Assembly (NCBI GenBank): GCA_022839995.1
Contig: JALHIN010000017.1
Location: forward strand, 10,291-74,290
DNA: 64,000 nt
Direction of reading: 5' to 3'
DNA from: 79-D21 sp022839995
Lineage (GTDB): Bacteria > Synergistota > Synergistia > Synergistales > 79-D21
The notes under the pieces were generated by a model that did no database searches, was not told the DNA's origin, and was given only the letters and a program-made list of their open reading frames with translations. How positions within the stretch are numbered: the stretch's first letter is position 1; each line of letters opens with the position of its first letter. The translations under genes and the position numbers were made by a program. Below are positions 58,980-64,000 of this stretch, one piece after another.

Positions 58980-61900
58980 ATGATGACACAACAGGTTAAA
59001 CACCCTGTCACCCAGCGTGCCTACACGCTTCGGCTCAGAGGCGTTGACCCGAATGACCAGTTGTGGCGTGATGCCCTCTGGCAGACCCACGAGGCGGTCA
59101 ACAAAGGTGCCAAAGCGTTCGGTGACTGGTTGCTCACCTTGCGCGGCGGACTGGACCACGCTCTGGCGGACGCCAGGGGCAAAGGCGGGAAGGGAAAGCC
59201 CGATCGCGGTCTGACCGTGGAGGAGCGCAAGGCGCGGCGTGTTCTGTTAGCCCTGTCGTGGCTTTCGGTGGAGTCGAGGCTTGGGGCTCCGACGGATTAC
59301 ATCATTGCGTCTGGTAAAGATGCCGCCGAAGATCGCAACAGAAAAGTTGCCGCGGCGCTTGAAGAAATCCTCAGAAACAGGAAACTCAAGGATAAGGAGA
59401 TTGACGAGTGGATAAAGGATTGCTCGGCTTCCCTGAGTGCAGCCATCCGGGACGACGCCGTTTGGGTCAACCGGAGCAAGGCCTTTGATGAGGCGGTCAA
59501 ATCAGTAGGTTGCTTCCTCACACGAGAAGAAGCGTGGGACATGCTGGAACGCTTCTTCGGTAGCCGTGATGCCTATTTGGCTCCAGTGAAAGGCTCCGAA
59601 GACGAATCTTCAGAGATAGAGCAAGAGGAGAAAGCGAAGGACCTCGTCCAGAAGGCAGGGCAATGGCTCAGCAGCCGGTTCGGCACCGGGAAAGGCGCGA
59701 ACTTCTCCCGGATGGCCGCCGTATATGAGAAGATCGTAGCGTGGGCTGACGCACACTCACCGAACAAGCCGGGCACGGATGCCATTGCCAGCCTTGCGAC
59801 CGCCCTCAGTGAATTCACTCCTGCATCGAATGACTTACAGGGCGTGCTTCATCTGATCAGCGGTCCCGGTTACAAAAGCGCAACGCGCAACCTTCTCACT
59901 CAGCTCGCCACCCAAACCACCGTTACTCAACAGGACCTTGTGAGCCTGAAAGATAAAGCGACCAAAGATGCCCAGAAGTGCAATCAAAATACCGGCTCGA
60001 AGGGACAACGACCCTACGCCAACGCCATTCTGAAGGACGTGGAGTCGGTTTGTGGGTTCACTTACTTGCAGGATGGAGGGCCGGCCAGGCATTCCGAGTT
60101 CGTCGTCATACTTGACCACGCTGCCCGGCGTGTTTCGCTGGCTCACACGTGGATCAAGCGTGCCGAGGCAGAGCGTCGCCGGTTTGAGGAAGACGCCCAG
60201 AGGATGGCCAAAGTCCCCGGTCCGGTGAAGGATTGGTTAGATTCGTTCTGCTCGGAACGTTCGGAAACGTCAGGTGCTTTGGAACCCTACCGTATCCGTC
60301 GGCGGGCGGTGGACGGATGGAAGGAAGTGGTCGCCGCATGGAGTAAGAGTTCATGCAGTACTAGCGCCGACCGGATTGCCGCCGCTCGGGCGTTGCAGGA
60401 CGATCCGAAAATCGACAAGTTCGGCGACATCCAGCTATTCGAGGCTCTCGCCGAAGACGACGCCGTATGCGTTTGGCACAAGGACGGTGATACCGCGAAA
60501 GCTCCCGACCCACAGCCGCTGATTGACTACGCTCTTGCTGCCGAAGCGGAATTCAAGAAACGGCACTTCAAGGTGCCGGCGTACCGCCACCCCGACGCGC
60601 TTTTGCATCCCATCTTCTGCGATTTCGGGAAGTCCCGCTGGGACATCTGCTTCGATGTCCACAAAAACGCGCAGACGCCCTTCCCGCGGGCGCTTCGTAT
60701 GACGCTGTGGACCGGGAGCGAGATGAAAACAGTTCCCTTGTGCTGGCAGTCCAAGAGGCTGGCGCGTGATTTAGCTCTCGGCCAAGATGCTCAGAATCAT
60801 GGAGTCTCCGAAGTCACACGCGCGGACAGATTGGGACGAGCGGCTTCAAATGTGACCAAGAGCGATGAAGTGAAGATCTCGGGGCTCTTTGAACAGGCAG
60901 ACTGGAATGGCAGGTTGCAGGCCCCCAGGCAGCAGTTGGATGACATTGCAAAGCGTGTTGTCAAACATGGATGGGACGATAAGGCCCAAAAAATGAGGGA
61001 CAACCTGCATTGGCTTGTCACCTTCTCGGCCGAGTTGGAACAGAAAGGACCATGGATCGATTACTCAGCGGGATTCTCGAACGATGCGCCTGCCAGGCCT
61101 TTTATCTCCTCAAAGGGTAAATATGCCGTCAAACACCAAAACAACCCAAACCGGGGCAGCCAAGCCAAACTCATCCTCTCCCGTCTACCCGGCCTGCGAG
61201 TGCTTTCCGTCGACCTCGGCCACCGCTACGCAGCGGCGTGTGCAGTATGGGAAGCGGTAAGCGCTGAGCAGGTGAATGATGCGTGCCGGAACGCCGGGCA
61301 TGGAGTGCCAGATGAGAGCGATCTTTACCTGCATCTCAAAAAGAAAGTGAAAAAAGTAAAAAAACGAAAGGAAGAAGAAGTCGAGGAAACCACCATCTAT
61401 CGCCGCATCGGTGCGGACACATTGCCGGACGGCAGGCAGCATCCCGCCCCGTGGGCCCGGCTGGACCGCCAGTTTCTAATCAAGCTCCAGGGTGAGGAGG
61501 AAGGAGTTCGCGAGGCGTCAAACGAGGAGATATGGGCGGTGCATCAACTGGAAAAAAACTTTGGCCGTGCTGTGCCGCTTATTGACCGCCTTGTGAGTTC
61601 CGGATGGGGTGGCACCGACAAACAAAAAGCGCGTCTTGAAGCGATTAAACAGTTCGGCTGGAAGCCCTTGGAGAAGAAGTCCGAATCAGGCGATGAATCG
61701 GACGCTGGTGAGGAGAGCAGCTCTTACAAACCGTCGCTCTCCATCGACGAACTGATGTCCTCAGCCGTCCGCACCATGCGCCTCGCGCTCAAGCGCCATG
61801 GCGACCGGGCGCGAATCGCTCATTACCTCATAACCGACGAGAAGACCAGGCCCGGTGGTATTAAAGAAAGACTGGATGAAAACGGACGTGCCGATCTTTT

Positions 61901-63437
61901 ACAGGATGCGCTCCTTATGTGGCACGATCTGTTCTCTTCGCGTGGATGGCAGGACGAAGAAGCAAAAAAACTGTGGGATGACCATATCGCTGGGTTGCTT
62001 TGCTACGCGGTCCTCGAGGAAAACGGAGAGCTCTCTTCAGGTTTGGAGCGCAGCAACAAGCGAAAGGAGAACCGGGATAAACTGCGCGCAGTGGCCGAAA
62101 AAATTGCGGCGGACAAAACTCTTCGCCGTGCACTGCACGAGAAGTGGAAGAAGCGATGGGAGGAAGACGACGAACGATGGAAAAAACTGCTTCGCTGGTT
62201 CAAGGATTGGGTGCTCCCACGCGGAAAGCACGCCAGTGATCCGGCCATTCGCAAGGTCGGGGGCCTCTCCCTTACGCGTCTAGCCACGCTCACCGAGTTC
62301 CGCCGTAAAGTTCAGGTGGGATTCTTCACCCGCCTAAGACCGGACGGCACAAGGGCTGAAACCAAAGAACAGTTTGGGCAAAGCGCCATGGACGCCCTGG
62401 AACATTTACGCGAGCAGCGAGTCAAGCAGCTTGCCAGCCGGATTGCCGAGGCGGCGCTCGGTATCGGACGGATGAGGCGGCCCATGGGAGGCAAGGACCC
62501 CAAACGCCCAGACGTCCGCGTAGACAAGCCTTGCCACGCCATCGTAATCGAAAACCTCGCCCACTACCGGCCGGAGGAAACTCGCACGCGGCGGGAAAAC
62601 CGGCAACTCATGACGTGGTCGTCCTCGAAGGTCAAGAAGTACCTGAAAGAAGCCTGTCAACTTCATGGACTGCACTTTTGTGAAGTCTCGGCGCGTTACA
62701 CATCTCGCCAGGACTCCCGGACCGGAGCTCCTGGCATCCGTTGCCAGGATGTGCCGGTCAAAGAGTTTATGCGGTCGCCCTTCTGGCGGAAGGAGATCGC
62801 GCAGGCCGAGAAGAAACGGGCCGAAGGCAAGGGCGACGCACGGGAACGTTTCCTCTGCGACCTGAACGCAAAATGGAAAGGCAAATCCGAAGCCGATTGG
62901 GAGAAGGCCGGGGTTCTCCGTGTTCCAATAAGAGGGGGCGAGATCTTTGTTTCGGCCGATCCCGCCTCGCCCGCCGCCAAGGGAATCCAGGCCGACCTGA
63001 ACGCCGCCGCCAACATTGGTTTACGCGCGCTGACTGACCCGGACTGGCCCGGTAAGTGGTGGTATGTGCCCTGCGATCCAGCCAGCTTCATGCCCATAAA
63101 GGACAAGGTCGACGGCAGCGCGGTGGTAAAACCAGACAAGGTGCTGCGGCAACCAGCCCAATCGCAAAGTGGTGATGCCGCGAAAGATAAAAAGAAGCGC
63201 GGGAATAAGGGTGCCATAAAATCGGAAGAAGTCCTCAACCTCTGGCGCGATATCTCGTCATCCTCCCTCGAAAGCGTCGAAGTCGGAGAGTGGAGGGAAT
63301 ACGGTGCCTATCAGAAGGAGGTGCAATGCCGGGTTATTCGCGTCTTGGAAGAACAGATAAAAGGCGCGACAAGCAACTGCATGAGGGGTCCGAAGAGAAT
63401 GACATTTTGTCCTGAGGAGGTAGCAGCCGATGGATGA
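58980..63437 (+). CDS. cas12b: Type V-B CRISPR effector Cas12b (C2c1), very large form
   Basis: A 1485-aa RNA-guided nuclease. RuvC-I is VLSVDLGHRYAAA (Asp745), RuvC-II is VIENLAHY (Glu1191), RuvC-III is ADLNAAANIG (Asp1339). The Cas12b-specific stretch after RuvC-II, ENRQLMTWSSSKVKKYLKEA then SRQDSRTGAPGIRC, closely parallels Alicyclobacillus Cas12b, where the corresponding acids are Asp570, Glu848 and Asp977. The protein is some 350 residues longer, mainly before RuvC-I and between RuvC-I and -II, where a Lys-rich insert (KKKVKKVKKRKEEEVEE) occurs. It should cut double-stranded DNA with crRNA and tracrRNA. It overlaps cas4 by eight bases. Confidence 0.93.
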   Translation: MMTQQVKHPVTQRAYTLRLRGVDPNDQLWRDALWQTHEAVNKGAKAFGDWLLTLRGGLDHALADARGKGGKGKPDRGLTVEERKARRVLLALSWLSVESRLGAPTDYIIASGKDAAEDRNRKVAAALEEILRNRKLKDKEIDEWIKDCSASLSAAIRDDAVWVNRSKAFDEAVKSVGCFLTREEAWDMLERFFGSRDAYLAPVKGSEDESSEIEQEEKAKDLVQKAGQWLSSRFGTGKGANFSRMAAVYEKIVAWADAHSPNKPGTDAIASLATALSEFTPASNDLQGVLHLISGPGYKSATRNLLTQLATQTTVTQQDLVSLKDKATKDAQKCNQNTGSKGQRPYANAILKDVESVCGFTYLQDGGPARHSEFVVILDHAARRVSLAHTWIKRAEAERRRFEEDAQRMAKVPGPVKDWLDSFCSERSETSGALEPYRIRRRAVDGWKEVVAAWSKSSCSTSADRIAAARALQDDPKIDKFGDIQLFEALAEDDAVCVWHKDGDTAKAPDPQPLIDYALAAEAEFKKRHFKVPAYRHPDALLHPIFCDFGKSRWDICFDVHKNAQTPFPRALRMTLWTGSEMKTVPLCWQSKRLARDLALGQDAQNHGVSEVTRADRLGRAASNVTKSDEVKISGLFEQADWNGRLQAPRQQLDDIAKRVVKHGWDDKAQKMRDNLHWLVTFSAELEQKGPWIDYSAGFSNDAPARPFISSKGKYAVKHQNNPNRGSQAKLILSRLPGLRVLSVDLGHRYAAACAVWEAVSAEQVNDACRNAGHGVPDESDLYLHLKKKVKKVKKRKEEEVEETTIYRRIGADTLPDGRQHPAPWARLDRQFLIKLQGEEEGVREASNEEIWAVHQLEKNFGRAVPLIDRLVSSGWGGTDKQKARLEAIKQFGWKPLEKKSESGDESDAGEESSSYKPSLSIDELMSSAVRTMRLALKRHGDRARIAHYLITDEKTRPGGIKERLDENGRADLLQDALLMWHDLFSSRGWQDEEAKKLWDDHIAGLLCYAVLEENGELSSGLERSNKRKENRDKLRAVAEKIAADKTLRRALHEKWKKRWEEDDERWKKLLRWFKDWVLPRGKHASDPAIRKVGGLSLTRLATLTEFRRKVQVGFFTRLRPDGTRAETKEQFGQSAMDALEHLREQRVKQLASRIAEAALGIGRMRRPMGGKDPKRPDVRVDKPCHAIVIENLAHYRPEETRTRRENRQLMTWSSSKVKKYLKEACQLHGLHFCEVSARYTSRQDSRTGAPGIRCQDVPVKEFMRSPFWRKEIAQAEKKRAEGKGDARERFLCDLNAKWKGKSEADWEKAGVLRVPIRGGEIFVSADPASPAAKGIQADLNAAANIGLRALTDPDWPGKWWYVPCDPASFMPIKDKVDGSAVVKPDKVLRQPAQSQSGDAAKDKKKRGNKGAIKSEEVLNLWRDISSSSLESVEVGEWREYGAYQKEVQCRVIRVLEEQIKGATSNCMRGPKRMTFCPEEVAADG

Positions 63438-63906
63438 AAGCCTGTGGCCCGCCCGGAACCTGGCTGAATATGCCTATTGCCCGCGTCTTTTCTACTACAT
63501 GCAGGTGGAAGGCATCTTTGTTCCCAGCAGTGACACGGAGATTGGGGTGGCTGTCCATCGACGTGCGGATAAACCCAGCTCGGCTCTGGAAAAAGCAGAC
63601 GCGGGTGAAGATGATCCCGAACGGCCGAAGGTCGTTCGAAGCCTGGTCCTGACAAGCGATTCGCTCGGGCTCACCGCGACGTTGGATTTGGCGGAGATAT
63701 CGGGTCAAGTCGCCGTGCCAGTCGAATACCGCAAAGGTCGTCCTAAGCGTGTTGCGGTGGGGCCGCCTGCCGACGATCCTGGCGAAGCAGAGGAAACTCC
63801 ACTTTCGCACGCAGAGGCCTGGCCTACGGACCGTATCCAAGTGGGTCTGCAAGCTATTCTTCTTGAAAGCGCCGGATTTACTGTTCCTGAGGCGGTAATT
63901 TATTAG
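63430..63906 (+). pseudogene. cas4: Truncated cas4 (or Cas4-Cas1 fusion) gene
   Basis: 158 codons of Cas4. The N-terminal Cys motif LAEYAYCPRLFYYMQVEG is intact, and the nuclease core VEYRKGRPKR with Q in TDRIQVGLQAILLE is visible. The frame stops at TVPEAVIY, where Cas4 normally goes on for about 40 residues with three Cys ligands of the Fe-S cluster, and in type V-B is fused to Cas1. The stop is formed at the junction with sequence resembling an insertion element. A GAGG site precedes the ATG, which overlaps the cas12b end. The product should lack its Fe-S cluster and be inactive in spacer acquisition. Confidence 0.82.
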
Positions 63907-64000
63907 GTGATTGCTCCCTATCTGGCACCTGTATTAGGATGGTGCCATGGAGCTCAAAGCCTATGAATACTTAATTCGTAGCGAGTCCGCAGCGAGAAAA
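63906..64000 (+). mobile_element. Probable left end of an insertion element interrupting cas4
   Basis: Homology to Cas4 ends at 63905. The following GGTGATTGCTCCC looks like an IS terminus starting with GG, as in the IS1595 family. A 7-bp inverted repeat TGGCACC/GGTGCCA (63923-63929 and 63941-63947) abuts a new ATG. Only 95 bases are visible. Confidence 0.5.
63947..64000 (+). CDS. Start of a probable transposase (partial)
   Basis: An open frame from ATG 63947 runs off the window; its 18 codons read MELKAYEYLIRSESAARK. Its position just inside a presumed IS end suggests a transposase. The hairpin overlapping the start codon could block translation from read-through transcripts, as many IS elements do. 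Confidence 0.4.
   Translation, partial: MELKAYEYLIRSESAARK

Noticed and set aside
58813..64000. CRISPR array expected for the Cas12b locus
   Set aside because: No direct repeats of 30-40 bases with unique spacers are present up to the window end; the array, if any, lies further right.

Overview
The window is a moderately GC-rich bacterial chromosome segment carrying housekeeping genes, a complete-looking 40.9 kb prophage, and the start of a type V CRISPR-Cas locus. The host cannot be named with confidence. The prophage encodes an inner-membrane spanin-like protein with a nested secreted partner, which suggests a Gram-negative envelope. PPi-type phosphofructokinase, an NAD-dependent threonine dehydrogenase-like enzyme, a 2-aminoadipate-type aminotransferase, a decayed CoA-transferase and a cobalt ECF transporter fit an amino-acid-fermenting anaerobe, such as a member of the Synergistota. 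That assignment is inference only.

Region 1 (1-17,390) is host core. It holds a frameshifted acetyl/butyryl-type CoA-transferase, pfp, a PLP aminotransferase, the trehalose pair otsB-otsA (coupled by an ATGA overlap, with a 56-aa zinc ribbon gene upstream), a DUF2177 membrane protein, a GntR/FCD regulator divergent from the threonine dehydrogenase-like gene, a GlsB/YeaQ-like protein, a PAS protein, a ketopantoate-reductase-like gene coupled to a GIY-YIG protein, a membrane GGDEF protein, glnS, and a cbiM(N)-cbiQ-cbiO cobalt transporter operon with a clear promoter.

Region 2 (17,450-58,357) is a siphovirus-type prophage integrated in the 3' end of tRNA-Asn(GTT). A 22-bp core is repeated at both ends, and each end also carries a pair of CGTACA motifs 12 bp apart. 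From left to right it has an integrase, a lysogeny/cargo segment that is visibly AT-richer (an HsdM-like protein with a nuclease-like N-terminus, HsdS, an unknown three-gene leftward operon, a decayed repressor copy and two membrane proteins), a CI-like/Cro-like switch, early genes, and a replication module. The replication initiator gene contains seven tandem 11-bp repeats and a perfect hairpin, probably the phage origin. Then follow the helicase loader, dUTPase, a late-regulator-like gene, a second tyrosine recombinase, HNH, terminase, an adenine-type methyltransferase, HK97-type head genes, tail genes with a programmed -1 frameshift, lambda L/K/J/M-like tail tip genes, fibres, and a lysis cassette with two endolysins and nested spanin-like genes.

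Region 3 (58,358-64,000) has an IS3-type transposase remnant and then a very large Cas12b (C2c1)-like effector of 1485 residues with all three RuvC acidic motifs. It overlaps a cas4 gene that stops after 158 codons, before the C-terminal cysteine cluster and the Cas1 part expected of type V-B Cas4-Cas1 fusions. Sequence typical of a new insertion element begins exactly there. No CRISPR array lies inside the window; it would be expected to the right.
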